Assembly: GCF_000962805.1 (NCBI RefSeq) | Contig: NZ_JZTW01000011.1 | Coordinates: 87,665 to 151,664, forward strand | Length of the DNA: 64,000 nt | DNA from: Pseudarthrobacter chlorophenolicus | Lineage (GTDB): Bacteria; Actinomycetota; Actinomycetes; Actinomycetales; Micrococcaceae | Direction: 5' to 3' | Shown: positions 1-8,747 of the stretch, piece after piece | How positions within the stretch are numbered: position 1 is the stretch's first letter | Layout: each line of letters begins with the position of its first letter | Position numbers and translations under genes: made by a program | The notes under the pieces: generated by a model | Told to the model about the DNA's origin: nothing | The model's input: the letters and a program-made list of their open reading frames with translations, nothing else | Database searches by the model: none

Positions 1-382
1 CCATGACGGTCTCGATGATGAGGTCGACGGCGTGGCGCGGGTCCAGCTCGATGGTGGACTCGGGCAGGGCGGGGCCGTCCATGCCGGACTCGCCGTGGAT
101 GTCCGGTGCAGTTTCGATGCTGCGGACCAGTGGGCGGTCACAGCCGGCAGCGAACGGGACGCCGGTGATGCCGGCGATGGTGCCCACGGCGAGCGCATTG
201 CGGGTGACTTTTTCGAGGGTCTGGTTTCCCACCACCGTGGTGACGGCCAGCAGGTCGATGTTCGGGTTTCCGTGTGCGAGCAGCAGCGCCACCGCGTCGT
301 CATGCCCGGGGTCGCAGTCCAGGATGATCTTCCTGGGCTCGATGTCCTGGACCGGCTCAGGGTTCTGGAAGGTGGGTTCCAT
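1..382 (-). CDS. Inosine/uridine-preferring nucleoside hydrolase, partial (N-terminal part)
   Basis: Hydrolyses the N-glycosidic bond of nucleosides to base plus ribose in purine/pyrimidine salvage. The translation, about 127 residues, runs off the left edge of the window. Near its N-terminus it carries DCDPGHDDAVA, the DxDxxxDD calcium-binding signature of the nucleoside hydrolase family, followed by LLAVTTVVGNQTLEKVTRN, which is also typical. The ATG is supported by a GGAG about 8 nt upstream; an in-frame GTG four codons further upstream is less likely. Two LacI-type operators lie about 100 bp upstream and a LacI gene reads away in the opposite direction, so sugar- or nucleoside-responsive control is likely. 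Substrate preference cannot be read from the fragment. Confidence 0.9.
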   Translation of the reverse strand, partial: MEPTFQNPEPVQDIEPRKIILDCDPGHDDAVALLLAHGNPNIDLLAVTTVVGNQTLEKVTRNALAVGTIAGITGVPFAAGCDRPLVRSIETAPDIHGESGMDGPALPESTIELDPRHAVDLIIETVM

Positions 383-477
383 GGTGTTCTCCACGTCATT
401 GGGGCCCGTGCCAGCTGCCTGGCGTCCGGGGAGTTGTAGCGTTCAGGAGTGATCATGGCAGCAGGTTGTGGCGTACG

Positions 478-513
478 TCAAACGCTTAACGTTGATGCAG
501 GTCAAGCGCTTGA
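478..513. promoter_or_regulatory. Tandem LacI-type operators
   Basis: TCAAACGCTTAA (478-489) and TCAAGCGCTTGA (502-513) are two copies of one 12-bp motif, the second a perfect palindrome, 24 bp apart centre to centre. A central CG flanked by inverted half-sites is the classic LacI-family operator. They lie between the nucleoside hydrolase start and the LacI-family gene, so that regulator probably binds here. Two sites near two to two-and-a-half helical turns apart could allow cooperative binding. Confidence 0.7.
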
Positions 514-672
514 TGTCTTGCGGTGTCGGGCTACTGCTTTTGCAGCACATGCGTGCTAATTACGTCCCGCTGACGGTGCTGCCGTTCGCGCTGGAAATGC
601 TGGCGCTGCAACGGAGGACGTAGGCCCGCCTTCGTGGCGGTGAGCAGGGCAAATGTCGCCTAGGCTGAACCA

Positions 673-876
673 ATGGATAACACCAAGAGGGCAACGCTCA
701 TTTGGTCGCTGGGGGCAGTTGTCTTCTCTCTCATCGGCGTCTACATCGCACTTACCGCCAATGGAGTCTGGTACTCCATCGTGTCGGCAGTAATTCTGCT
801 GCTCGCCGGCTGCGCGTCCGCGGCCCGGGCCATACTCACTTCGCGCGGGCAGGCCCAGAGCGGCCGCCACAGCTAG
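673..876 (+). CDS. Small two-helix membrane protein, hypothetical
   Basis: 67 residues with two hydrophobic segments, roughly residues 8-28 (LIWSLGAVVFSLIGVYIAL) and 33-53 (WYSIVSAVILLLAGCASAA), and a basic C-terminal tail. This fits a small inner-membrane hairpin protein. The ribosome binding site is weak. It sits between the nucleoside hydrolase and the LacI regulator, on the regulator's strand and 36 bp upstream of it. I do not recognise a named family. It could be a chance frame, but the clean two-helix topology favours a real gene. Confidence 0.5.
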   Translation: MDNTKRATLIWSLGAVVFSLIGVYIALTANGVWYSIVSAVILLLAGCASAARAILTSRGQAQSGRHS

Positions 877-912
877 GACCCAAGCACTCCCTCCGCCCAC
901 TACGATCAACAT

Positions 913-1950
913 ATGGAATCCGCGGAACAGAGGCTGCAGCACACGCGCCCACGGCGGATCACTGCGGCCATGGTCGCAGCCCGGGCAGGCGTTTCGACGG
1001 CGACAGTATCCCTCGTGGCCAACGGCAAGACGGCGGGCCGCGTCTCCGAGGACAACGTTGCACGGGTTCGTGACGCCATTGCGGAGCTCGGCTATGTTGT
1101 GGACGGGATCGGCAGCTCGCTGGCCAAGGGCGTAAGCTCCATCGTCATCCTGGTGGCGCCTGATATCTCCAACCCCTTCTTCGCCAAGGTCATCGACGGG
1201 GTACGGGAATCACTCGGCCCGCAGTACCAGCTGCTCCTGTCCGTCACCGAAGCGGGCGAGTTTCCGCAGGCCGCCGACGTCCGGCGGCTCATGTCGCTGC
1301 GCCCGGCCGGGCTGCTGGTGGACGCACCCAACGCGGACTTCCTCGAGGACCTCGCTTCGCCGTCGCCCCTTGTCCTGCTGGACGCGCCCGGGCTGGAATC
1401 CTACGCACCCTCTGTCAACCTCGATGTGGCCAGCGGGGCACGGCAGCTGGCAGCACACTTGGCCGCCGCCGGGCACACGGAAGCGGCCTATGTGGACAGC
1501 GTGACCGGCACCGACACGTTTGCCGTGCGCCGTGCGGCGTTTCTGGAAGAGGCCGCGGCACGTGGCATCTCCGTGAGCCCGAACAGGATCATCAGCACCA
1601 CCATCGACGTGGGAACAGCGGCCGCCGCGTTCGCCGCCGCCTGGCCGGAGTGGCAGCGTGCGGGGGTGACCGCCGTGGTTTGCGGAACCGATACGCACGG
1701 TTACGGCGTGCTGCAGGAGGCCCGGGTGGCCGGGGTGCGGATCCCGGAAGAACTCGCGGTGGCCGGCTTCGACGACCTCCCCTACTCGGCCACCAGCAAT
1801 CCCGGTCTGACCAGCGTCCACCTGCCCGCCACGTCACTGGGCCAGAAAGCGGGCGAGCAGCTGCGCAGGCTGATGGAGGGCAAGTTCCTGAAGCCGGGCG
1901 GCGTCACGCTGGAAACATCGCTGGTGGTGCGCGGCTCCACTACGGCATAG
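913..1950 (+). CDS. LacI-family transcriptional regulator
   Basis: 345 residues. The N-terminal helix-turn-helix (about residues 16-65) reads ITAAMVAARAGVSTATVSLV followed by the hinge region. A periplasmic-binding-protein-like effector domain follows, with the SIVILVAPDISNPFFAKVI strand-helix and the late VAGFDDLPYSATSNPGLTSV segment that is almost invariant in LacI/GalR proteins. Length is normal for the family. The tandem operators about 400 bp upstream fit auto- and cross-regulation of the divergent nucleoside hydrolase gene; the ligand may be a nucleoside or ribose derivative (inferred from context only). Its 3' end overlaps the convergent peptidase gene by 11 bp. Confidence 0.93.
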   Translation: MESAEQRLQHTRPRRITAAMVAARAGVSTATVSLVANGKTAGRVSEDNVARVRDAIAELGYVVDGIGSSLAKGVSSIVILVAPDISNPFFAKVIDGVRESLGPQYQLLLSVTEAGEFPQAADVRRLMSLRPAGLLVDAPNADFLEDLASPSPLVLLDAPGLESYAPSVNLDVASGARQLAAHLAAAGHTEAAYVDSVTGTDTFAVRRAAFLEEAAARGISVSPNRIISTTIDVGTAAAAFAAAWPEWQRAGVTAVVCGTDTHGYGVLQEARVAGVRIPEELAVAGFDDLPYSATSNPGLTSVHLPATSLGQKAGEQLRRLMEGKFLKPGGVTLETSLVVRGSTTA

Positions 1951-3417
1951 CCGGGCGGTCCCCCTCCCGCAGCCAATCATTGAAGAACGCGTCAAGCTGC
2001 TGGCCGGAGGCTTCTTCCATCACTGCTTCAAAATCCCCGGTTGTTGCCGAGGAATTGCGGTAGCGGTCCAGCCACTCATTGGCCCCGGCAAAGAAGGCCG
2101 CATCCCCGATCCTGACCCGCAGTGCATGGAGCGCGGCGGCTCCCCGGCGGTATACCGGCTCGGCGAACAGGTTGTCCCGCCCGGATTGGAAATGTCCAGT
2201 GCCCAGAGGTTCTTGCTGTCCAGTTCGGCCACGGCGTCCGTGAACTGCTTTGCCAGCGTCGCCTTGCCCTGGTGTTCGGCCCACAGCCATTCGATATAGG
2301 TTGCCCAGCCCTCGTTGAGCCAGATGTCCTTCCAGTCCGCCGGGCTGACGCTGTTACCGAACCATTGGTGGCCCAGTTCGTGGACAACGGTGTCCTCGTC
2401 GGCAAACTCTGAATAGACCGGCCGGGTTTGCGTCTCCAGGGCGTAGTCCACCGAGTCATCGTCCACGGTCGCGCCGAAGGCCTCGAACGGGTACGGTCCG
2501 AACACGTGCGACAGGTACCTGATCATCTGCGGCTGCAGCGCAAGGGCCTCATTGGTTTTCACCAGCGCGGGGCCGGTCACACCGTTGTCCACCGCATTGA
2601 TAATCGGCAGGCCGCGGGTGCCTTCTCCGTACGACAGCGTGACGTCTCCCACGCTTGCCGTGGCAAGGTAGCTGGCCATCGGGTCCGCAGCCTCCCAGGT
2701 CCAGGTTGTCCAACCGGCCTGTGTTTCCGGGTCGCCGCCGGGCAGCCCATTCGCCACCGCGGTTTTTCCTTCCGGGACGGTGATGCGGAAGGAGTACGTG
2801 GCTTTGTCCTCGGGGTCGTCGTTCACTGGAAACCAGGTGGGCGCGCCATCGGGTTCGTTGACCACGATGGCTCCGTCAGCGGTGGTCACCCACCCGCACA
2901 GCGCCCCCGTGGTGTCCTGGGGCCGGCCGGTGGCACCGCCGTAGCTGATGGTGATGGTTTTTGTCTGGCCTTCCTTCACTTTTGGCCGCAGTCCGACGTT
3001 GAGTTCCCACCGGCGGTTCACATCGTCCTGCACCTGGGCCCATTCCGAGGGGCCAGCGCCGCGGTTGACGTCCTTGCCGTCCACGTCCACGGTTGTGACG
3101 GCGAGTCCGCGCAGGTCGAAGTTGAGGGCGTCCAGGTCCTGGGTGGCGCGCAGGGTGATGGTGGCCTCCGCGGTCAGGTTTCCCGCTGCGCCCGGGTCCG
3201 ACGGCGGCGTGTAGCGGAGGTCGAGGCCGTAGTTCAGGACGTCGTACCCGCCGTTGCCCGCGTACGGGAAGTAGGGATCACCACTTCCCGCCGCACCTGG
3301 ACTGTAGCGTGGGCCGCTTTGGGGTACGGCCTGCGCCGGGGTGATCCCTGCGGCGGCGGCCGTTAGGAGTGCTACTGCGGCCGCGGCGATGCGGCGGGCC
3401 TTCGTCAGGTGGGTCAT
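1940..3417 (-). pseudogene. Secreted M1-family aminopeptidase with a -1 frameshift
   Basis: Zinc metallopeptidase of the M1 (aminopeptidase N-like) family. It starts with a signal peptide (basic MTHLTKARR, hydrophobic alanine-rich core, AQA cleavage-like site). An N-terminal beta domain follows, then the catalytic HELGHQWFG and NEGWATYIEW, giving the HExxH-18x-E zinc site. After DISNPG the frame runs into about 50 unrelated residues. The expected C-terminus (RDNLFAEPVYRRGAAALHAL onward, ending WLREGDRPAMP) is in the next frame. The span is 1478 bp, one base short of a whole number of codons, so a single base is missing in the GC-rich run near 2175-2183. This is either a sequencing error or a recent inactivation. 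The zinc site is upstream of the shift. An intact product would be about 492 residues. Confidence 0.85.
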
Positions 3418-3725
3418 GGTTGCAGTCCTGGAATGGTGCCGGGCGCCGGGCGGTTCCGGCCGTGACAGTTCCGCCCACGCCCGCCGGAGGAAACAGGTTG
3501 TGTGCCTTCGCGGCGACGAGACCGGTACCGGCGGCTCCGGGGCCGCTCTTACCCCACCAGATGGAATGAAAATTAGGCCAGCCCGCTGGACGTGTCAACA
3601 CTTCCGTGCCCCCTTCATTCCGCTCTCCCTCCCAAAACCGGGACGGGCGGATATTCGGTGGCGTCCTGTGACGCGCAAGGATTGGCCGCCGCCGTTCTGT
3701 CAGACCCCGGCCGTAAGCTGGGATC
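3418..3725. other. Divergent intergenic region, no gene seen
   Basis: About 300 bp between the divergently transcribed peptidase and alarmone synthetase genes. It must hold both promoters, but I see no convincing -35/-10 pair, inverted repeat or RNA structure. Confidence 0.5.
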
Positions 3726-4832
3726 ATGCCGAGTAACTGGGAGAGTCTGGACGAGCCGCTGCGCGAATCCGTGCAGCACAATGTGGAGCTGTACGAGCGC
3801 GTCCGCCCTGCCCTGAAGCTGGTTACCCGCGACGTACTGCTGGTTCTGCGGGACATGCTCAAGGACAGCGAGGTCACCCCGCTGTTCGTCACCGGCCGCA
3901 CCAAAACGGTGGAGTCGTTCAAGGAGAAGATCTCCCGCACTGAGGAGCCGCTGGAGCCTGGCGGTCGGCGGCTGCTGAAATTCCCGGACCCGTTCCGGAC
4001 CCTCAATGACATGGTGGGGATCCGCGTCATCACCAAGCTTCCCGCTGAGAATGCAGCGGTGGCCAACATCATCAAGCGGCAGCGCCAGCTGTTCGACTGC
4101 CGCGGGGACCGGGAAAAGGACATCGGCTCCATCGAGTCCGGCACCTATGGGTATTCCAGCCGGCACCTGATCCTGCGGACCATCCAGAACGAGGCCGTCA
4201 AGGAGTACCAGCAGGTCTTCAACCCGGAGATCACGCCCAACGGCAGCTATTTCTTCGAGTGCCAGATCCGCACCATCTTTGCGCACGCGTGGAGCGAGAT
4301 CGAGCACGATATCCGCTTCAAGGCCGAGGATCCCCGGGCCTGGACCCCGCACTTCGACCGGCAGTTCACTGCCACAGCAGCCATGCTGGAAACGGTGGAG
4401 ACGGCGTTCGCGGACCTCCACGAACGCTACGAGGAAGTGCGCAGCTTCTGGGACATGGACGGGGAGGGCGCCGCGCCGCTGACACCCAACCGGATCCGGG
4501 ACGTGTGGCGCACACTGCTGCCGCACGTGGACCGCAAGGTGGATGACGACTGGGGCTGGGCCTCGGAACTGCTCGCGGCACACGGGCTCACCCAGACCAT
4601 GGAACTGGCCGGGTTGCTCCGCGCAGAGCAGATCACCGAGGTCCGCAAGGCCTTGGACCACCGCTACTCCCCCGGGCCGGACCGGCTGCTGGATGACCTC
4701 CTGCTGTGGCAATTCGGCACCAGGCACATTGACCTCACGGCAGAAGCGGCCGACGCCGTTCCGCACCCCCGGCGCGACAGCCTCCTGCGGCGTCTCCGGC
4801 AGATCGAACGGTACCGGGTCACTAAGAAGTAG
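3726..4832 (+). CDS. RelA/SpoT-domain (p)ppGpp synthetase, small alarmone synthetase type
   Basis: 368 residues. The N-terminal half is a RelA_SpoT nucleotidyltransferase domain (roughly residues 35-190). It includes FKEKISR, DMVGIRVIT, YGYSSRHLIL and the C-terminal signature ECQIRTIFAHAWSEIEHD, which matches the conserved synthetase motif. There is no HD hydrolase domain upstream and no TGS/ACT regulatory domain, so it should be a stand-alone synthetase. It would transfer pyrophosphate from ATP to GDP/GTP in the stringent or cell-wall stress response. The C-terminal 150 residues are charged and helical with no domain I recognise, making it longer than typical 200-250-residue enzymes. The start follows only a weak ribosome binding site. 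Confidence 0.85.
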   Translation: MPSNWESLDEPLRESVQHNVELYERVRPALKLVTRDVLLVLRDMLKDSEVTPLFVTGRTKTVESFKEKISRTEEPLEPGGRRLLKFPDPFRTLNDMVGIRVITKLPAENAAVANIIKRQRQLFDCRGDREKDIGSIESGTYGYSSRHLILRTIQNEAVKEYQQVFNPEITPNGSYFFECQIRTIFAHAWSEIEHDIRFKAEDPRAWTPHFDRQFTATAAMLETVETAFADLHERYEEVRSFWDMDGEGAAPLTPNRIRDVWRTLLPHVDRKVDDDWGWASELLAAHGLTQTMELAGLLRAEQITEVRKALDHRYSPGPDRLLDDLLLWQFGTRHIDLTAEAADAVPHPRRDSLLRRLRQIERYRVTKK

Positions 4833-4844
4833 GTCCCGGCGGTT

Positions 4845-4885
4845 GGGGAACGTTCCCCTGGTGGTGGCCGCGGACCGGTCCGCGG
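4845..4885. repeat. Two perfect palindromes downstream of the alarmone synthetase
   Basis: GGGGAACGTTCCCC (4845-4858, 14 bp) and CCGCGGACCGGTCCGCGG (4868-4885, 18 bp) are both perfect dyads just after the synthetase stop and upstream of the small membrane protein gene. They have no loop, so they are more operator-like than terminator-like, and neither is followed by a T run. Function unknown. Confidence 0.55.
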
Positions 4886-5005
4886 CGGGGTTGGGCAAAT
4901 TAACAGCGCGGTGTTTGGCGTCCGTGGATTGCGCCGGGCGTAGGATGTGAAAATCCGCGGGCTAAAGCACAATTCCATCCGAAATTTACCCACAAGGAGA
5001 ATTCC

Positions 5006-5152
5006 ATGTTGCTTTGGATTGCCATCATCATCGCCGTTCTGTGGCTGCTCGGACTGCTCGCCAATATTGGCGGCGGCCTGATCCACATCCTGCTGGTTGT
5101 CGCCGTTGTTGTCCTGATTTTCCACTTCGTCCAAGGCCGGACCCGCGCCTGA
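5006..5152 (+). CDS. Small membrane protein of the lmo0937 type
   Basis: 48 residues starting MLLWIAIIIAVLWLLGLLAN, then a glycine-rich turn, a second hydrophobic helix (HILLVVAVVVLIFHFV) and the short basic tail QGRTRA. This is the two-helix layout of the lmo0937 family of short membrane proteins found across Firmicutes and actinobacteria, often stress-induced, with unknown molecular role. An excellent AAGGAGA lies 5 nt before the ATG. It is a single gene between the alarmone synthetase and deaminase genes. Confidence 0.8.
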   Translation: MLLWIAIIIAVLWLLGLLANIGGGLIHILLVVAVVVLIFHFVQGRTRA

Positions 5153-5249
5153 CGAAAACCCCCAAGTCCGGCATCACAGCCAGGAGGTCCCGGCCGCCCG
5201 GGGCCTCCTCCGGGCACGCCGGAAAAATGCCGCATGCGAGAATGACCGG

Positions 5250-5732
5250 ATGACTTCCGAAACCCGGCTGCCGGACGCCACGGCGCCCCCGCAGGCCACT
5301 TCCGAGAGCGCCTTCGAAGCCGCCTACGCGGCGGCCCGGAAAAGTTCCAGCGAAGGCGGCATCCCCATCGGCGCGGCACTTGCCCGCAACGGCGTGGTCA
5401 TTGCCAGCGGGCACAACGAGCGGGTCCAGAACGGCGATCCGATAGCGCACGGGGAAATGTCAGCGCTCCGGGCGGCCGGGCGGCAGCGAAGCTACCGGGA
5501 CACCACGCTGTACACCACCCTTGCCCCGTGTGCCATGTGCACGGGGACCATCATCCAGTTCAAGATCCCGCGGGTTGTGGTGGGCGAAGCGCGCACCTTC
5601 CCCGGCGAGTTTGATCTTCTGCGCTCCCGCGGCGTCGAAGTGATAGTCCTCGATGACCAGCGCTGCGTGGACATGATGCGCGATTTCCAGGACGCCAGCC
5701 CGGAACTCTGGGCAGAGGACATCGCCGAGTAG
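5250..5732 (+). CDS. Nucleobase deaminase, yeast cytosine deaminase-like
   Basis: 160 residues of the cytidine/deoxycytidylate deaminase superfamily. Zinc ligands and the catalytic glutamate are in AHGEMSA (about residues 70-76) and PCAMCTG (about 94-100). The C-terminal half, TLYTTLAPCAMCTG, then VVVGEARTF, RGVEVIVLDDQRC and ELWAEDIAE, closely follows the pattern I recall for fungal cytosine deaminase Fcy1 (TLYTTLSPCDMCTG, VVGEN, RGHEVVVVDDERC, DWFEDIGE). It is therefore more likely to deaminate free cytosine (or a related base) to uracil than to act on tRNA or guanine. The N-terminal 20 residues are low-complexity and the exact start is not certain. Confidence 0.82.
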   Translation: MTSETRLPDATAPPQATSESAFEAAYAAARKSSSEGGIPIGAALARNGVVIASGHNERVQNGDPIAHGEMSALRAAGRQRSYRDTTLYTTLAPCAMCTGTIIQFKIPRVVVGEARTFPGEFDLLRSRGVEVIVLDDQRCVDMMRDFQDASPELWAEDIAE

Positions 5733-5756
5733 GCCCCCGGCGCCACCCTGCCCCTG

Positions 5757-6434
5757 TTACTCTCCGTGCACTGCGGCGAGGTTGTCCTCGGAGCGGTCCA
5801 GGTAGGCCAGCAGGAGATCCGCAGCCCGGTCCGGCTCGCCGGCTTCCAGTGCCTCACAGATTGCTTCGTTGTCCGGCAGGTAGCGCTGGTAGAACAGTGC
5901 GTCGGCGGTGGCCTTGTGGAAAAACAGGCGCATCTCCGCCAGCACCTGGGCCATGATCGTGTTCAGCCGCGGGCTCCGTGCCATCGCCACAATGGCACCG
6001 TGGAAGTGCTGGTTGGCGGTTCCCCCGGCTTCATCGTCACCGGCCGCCGCAGCGCGTTTGCCTTCCTCCACCGCAGCCCGGACAGCGGCCACATCCTCGG
6101 GGCTGCCCCCGCCGCGCATCGCGCTGACCTCGATAAACCGCCGGACCGTGTAGACATCGTGGATGTCCTCAGCCCCCAGGCTCGCCACGAAAACGCCGCG
6201 GTTGGGATGCCGGACCACCAGCCGCTCACTGGCAAGTTCCGCAAAAGCCTCCCGCACCGTGTTCCGTGAGACACCCAGGTCCTCGGCGATGGTGGATTCG
6301 GTAAGCCTGGCCCCGGGGATCAGCGTGCCTTCGGCCAGCTGGCGGCGGAGTTCCCGGGCCACCCGTTCGGCCACGGACGGCACGGCTACCCGGAGGCGGC
6401 CTGCGGAAGCGGGGACGGAATCGATGGTGGCCAT
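5757..6434 (-). CDS. GntR-family (FadR/FCD subfamily) regulator of the pxp operon
   Basis: 225 residues. A winged helix-turn-helix (residues 18-80: [48 protein letters not shown]) is followed by an all-helical FCD ligand-binding domain with the usual Asp/His metal-binding pattern ([21 protein letters not shown], DHx-type positions replaced by [14 protein letters not shown]). It is divergent from pxpA, with a perfect 17-bp dyad between them, so it probably represses the operon and itself in response to 5-oxoproline or a related acid. Length and architecture are standard. Confidence 0.9.
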   Translation of the reverse strand: MATIDSVPASAGRLRVAVPSVAERVARELRRQLAEGTLIPGARLTESTIAEDLGVSRNTVREAFAELASERLVVRHPNRGVFVASLGAEDIHDVYTVRRFIEVSAMRGGGSPEDVAAVRAAVEEGKRAAAAGDDEAGGTANQHFHGAIVAMARSPRLNTIMAQVLAEMRLFFHKATADALFYQRYLPDNEAICEALEAGEPDRAADLLLAYLDRSEDNLAAVHGE

Positions 6435-6473
6435 ACCCGAGAATTTACACGATCGTCACATCGTTGAATCGAA

Positions 6474-6490
6474 GGATTGTTGAACAATCC
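6474..6490. promoter_or_regulatory. Perfect 17-bp dyad, probable GntR operator
   Basis: GGATTGTT-G-AACAATCC is an 8-bp perfect inverted repeat around one base, midway between the divergent GntR gene and pxpA. FCD-type GntR proteins bind such AT-rich dyads (TTGTNNNACAA type), so this is the likely operator for both transcripts. Confidence 0.8.
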
Positions 6491-6541
6491 GTAGATTTGG
6501 TGCATCCTAGATATGACCAACCAATGAGACGGGGATCACAA

Positions 6542-7300
6542 ATGACTTCCATCGACCTCAACAGCGACGTCGGCGAGTCCTTCGGCCGCTGGACCCTCGG
6601 CGACGACGCCGCCATGTTCAGCTCAGTGTCCAGCGCCAACGTGGCCTGCGGATTCCATGCCGGCGACCCCACCGTGATCCGCCGGACCTGCCGGAACGCG
6701 GCGGAGGCCGGCGTGGTCATCGGCGCGCACGTTGGCTACCGGGACCTCGCCGGCTTCGGACGCCGCTTCCTGGACATCAGCCCCGGCGAACTGGCCGACG
6801 ACGTGGTGTACCAAATCGGTGCGCTGCAGGCGTTGGCTGCGGTCGAAGGAACGAAGGTCCAGTACGTGAAGCCGCACGGCGGCCTGTACAACGCGATTGT
6901 GTCGCACACCGCCCAGGCGCGCGCCGTCGTCGACGCCGTGAAGTCTGTGGACCCGGGCCTGCCCATCATGGGGTTGCCGGGCTCGGAAGTCCTGCGGCTG
7001 GCAGAGGAAGCAGGCCTGAGGGCAGTGACCGAAGCCTTCGCCGACCGCGCCTACAACCCGGACGGAACCCTCGTGTCCCGTACCCAGCCGGGCGCAGTCC
7101 TTCACGATCCCGCCGAAGTGGCGGAGCATGTATTAAGGATGGCCACCGAACAGTCCGTCAGGACCATCGACGGGTCCATCCTGAAGATCCGCGCAGAAAG
7201 CATCTGCGTGCATGGTGACTCCCCAGGCGCGGTGGCAATGGCTACCGCTGTGAAGTCCGCCCTCGCCGACGCCGGCATCAGCATCGGCGCGTTCGCCTAG
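6542..7300 (+). CDS. pxpA: 5-oxoprolinase subunit A (LamB/YcsF family), canonical
   Basis: 252 residues of the LamB/YcsF fold. With PxpB and PxpC it cleaves 5-oxoproline to glutamate at the expense of ATP. All landmark motifs are present: [12 protein letters not shown] at the N-terminus, [36 protein letters not shown] near residue 115 and the late [10 protein letters not shown] chose the ATG preceded by GACGGGG over a longer upstream frame, because IDLN must sit at the extreme N-terminus as in the family. It is the first gene of an operon pxpA-MHS carrier-pxpBC-accBC behind the GntR dyad. A divergent paralogue lies 16 kb downstream and lacks several of these residues. Confidence 0.92.
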   Translation: MTSIDLNSDVGESFGRWTLGDDAAMFSSVSSANVACGFHAGDPTVIRRTCRNAAEAGVVIGAHVGYRDLAGFGRRFLDISPGELADDVVYQIGALQALAAVEGTKVQYVKPHGGLYNAIVSHTAQARAVVDAVKSVDPGLPIMGLPGSEVLRLAEEAGLRAVTEAFADRAYNPDGTLVSRTQPGAVLHDPAEVAEHVLRMATEQSVRTIDGSILKIRAESICVHGDSPGAVAMATAVKSALADAGISIGAFA

Positions 7301-7378
7301 CCAGTCCGCCCGGCTACCGCCACCCGCATCCATGGCCAACAGGCCCCGCGCAACACCCACATCCTTCGGAGAAACACC

Positions 7379-8728
7379 ATGACCAGCACCAACAAGGCAG
7401 CAAAGACGGCGGCAAGGAAGCCGCCGGCCGGCGCACTCAAGGCCTATGTCGCCAGCCTCACCGGCACCTCGCTCGAGTACTACGACTTCGCCATCTACTC
7501 GGTGGCCTCGGCCCTCGTCTTCCCCAAGATCTTCTTCCCCTCGGATGACGAATTCGTGGGCCTGCTGCTCTCCTTCTCGGCCTTCGCCGTCGGCTACCTG
7601 GCCCGCCCCATCGGCGGCGTGGTGTTCGGCCGCCTCGGCGACAAGGTAGGCCGCAAGTACGTCCTCGTTTTCACCCTTGTGCTGATCGGCGCAGCCACCG
7701 TCCTTATCGGCGCCCTGCCAGACTACTCAGCCATCGGCGTCGCCGCCCCCATCATCCTGGTGCTGCTGCGCCTGGCCCAGGGGATCGGCGTCGGCGGCGA
7801 ATGGGGCGGCGCAGTGCTCCTCTCCAGCGAATTCGGCGATCCCAACAAGCGCGGCTTCTGGTCCTCCGCCGCACAGATCGGCCCGCCCGCCGGCAACCTC
7901 ATGGCCAACGGTGTCCTGGCCGTCCTGGCAGCCTCGCTCAGCAACGAAGCGTTCCTGTCCTGGGGCTGGCGCGTCGCCTTCCTGGCTTCCGCGCTCCTGG
8001 TGGCGTTCGGCCTGCTGATCCGCCTCAAGCTTGAGGAAACCCCGGTCTTCAAAGCCATCCAGGCCCAGGGTGACCGCCCCAAGGCCCCCATCAAGGAGGT
8101 CTTCACCAAGGAGCCCAAGGCCCTTGTTTCGGCAGCCCTGTCTCGCCTCTGCCCTGACGTCCTGTACGCCCTCTTCACCGTGTTCGTGGCCGTTTACGCC
8201 ACCAAGGAACTCGGCATGACCACCGGGAACGTTCTGGCTGCCATCCTGATCGGTTCCGCATTCCAGCTCTTCCTCATCCCGGCCGCCGGCGCCCTCACGG
8301 ACCGCTTCAACCGCCGCTGGGTCTACGGGATCGCCGCCGCAGCAACCGCCGTCTACATTCCGTTGTTCTTCCTGATGATCCAGGGCAAGTCCGTGCTGAT
8401 GCTCACCATCGGCGTGGTGATCGGCCTGGCCCTGCACGCCTTCATGTACGGCCCGCAGGCCGCGTTCATCACCGAACAGTTCCCGGCCCGGCTCCGCTAC
8501 GCCGGCAGCTCACTCGCGTACACCCTGGCCGGCGTGATCGGCGGCGCCGTGGCCCCGCTGATCTTCACCGCCCTCTACGGCGCGGCCTCCGGCGGCTGGC
8601 ACCTGATTGCCGGTTACCTCGCCCTGACCGCGGTCATCACCATCGTGGGCATGCGCCTGGGCCGCGATCCGCAGCCTGAAGAAGATGTCCGCCTGCTCCA
8701 CAACAGCACAAAGGAGAGCCACGCCTGA
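7379..8728 (+). CDS. MFS transporter, metabolite:H+ symporter (MHS) type
   Basis: 449 residues with about 12 membrane spans. The MHS start pattern SLTGTSLEYYDFAIYSVASA is followed by the MFS loop motif GRLGDKVGRKYVL between helices 2 and 3, and by the LAQGIGVGGEWGGAVLL segment common to this subfamily (ShiA, ProP, KgtP relatives). It probably imports a small organic acid or amino-acid derivative with protons. Its place between pxpA and pxpBC suggests the substrate is the one the Pxp complex processes, e.g. 5-oxoproline (inference). GGAG precedes the ATG. The last codons contain an AAGGAG that may serve the next gene. Confidence 0.9.
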   Translation: MTSTNKAAKTAARKPPAGALKAYVASLTGTSLEYYDFAIYSVASALVFPKIFFPSDDEFVGLLLSFSAFAVGYLARPIGGVVFGRLGDKVGRKYVLVFTLVLIGAATVLIGALPDYSAIGVAAPIILVLLRLAQGIGVGGEWGGAVLLSSEFGDPNKRGFWSSAAQIGPPAGNLMANGVLAVLAASLSNEAFLSWGWRVAFLASALLVAFGLLIRLKLEETPVFKAIQAQGDRPKAPIKEVFTKEPKALVSAALSRLCPDVLYALFTVFVAVYATKELGMTTGNVLAAILIGSAFQLFLIPAAGALTDRFNRRWVYGIAAAATAVYIPLFFLMIQGKSVLMLTIGVVIGLALHAFMYGPQAAFITEQFPARLRYAGSSLAYTLAGVIGGAVAPLIFTALYGAASGGWHLIAGYLALTAVITIVGMRLGRDPQPEEDVRLLHNSTKESHA

Positions 8729-8747
8729 GCGGCGCGGCCCGGTCCCC

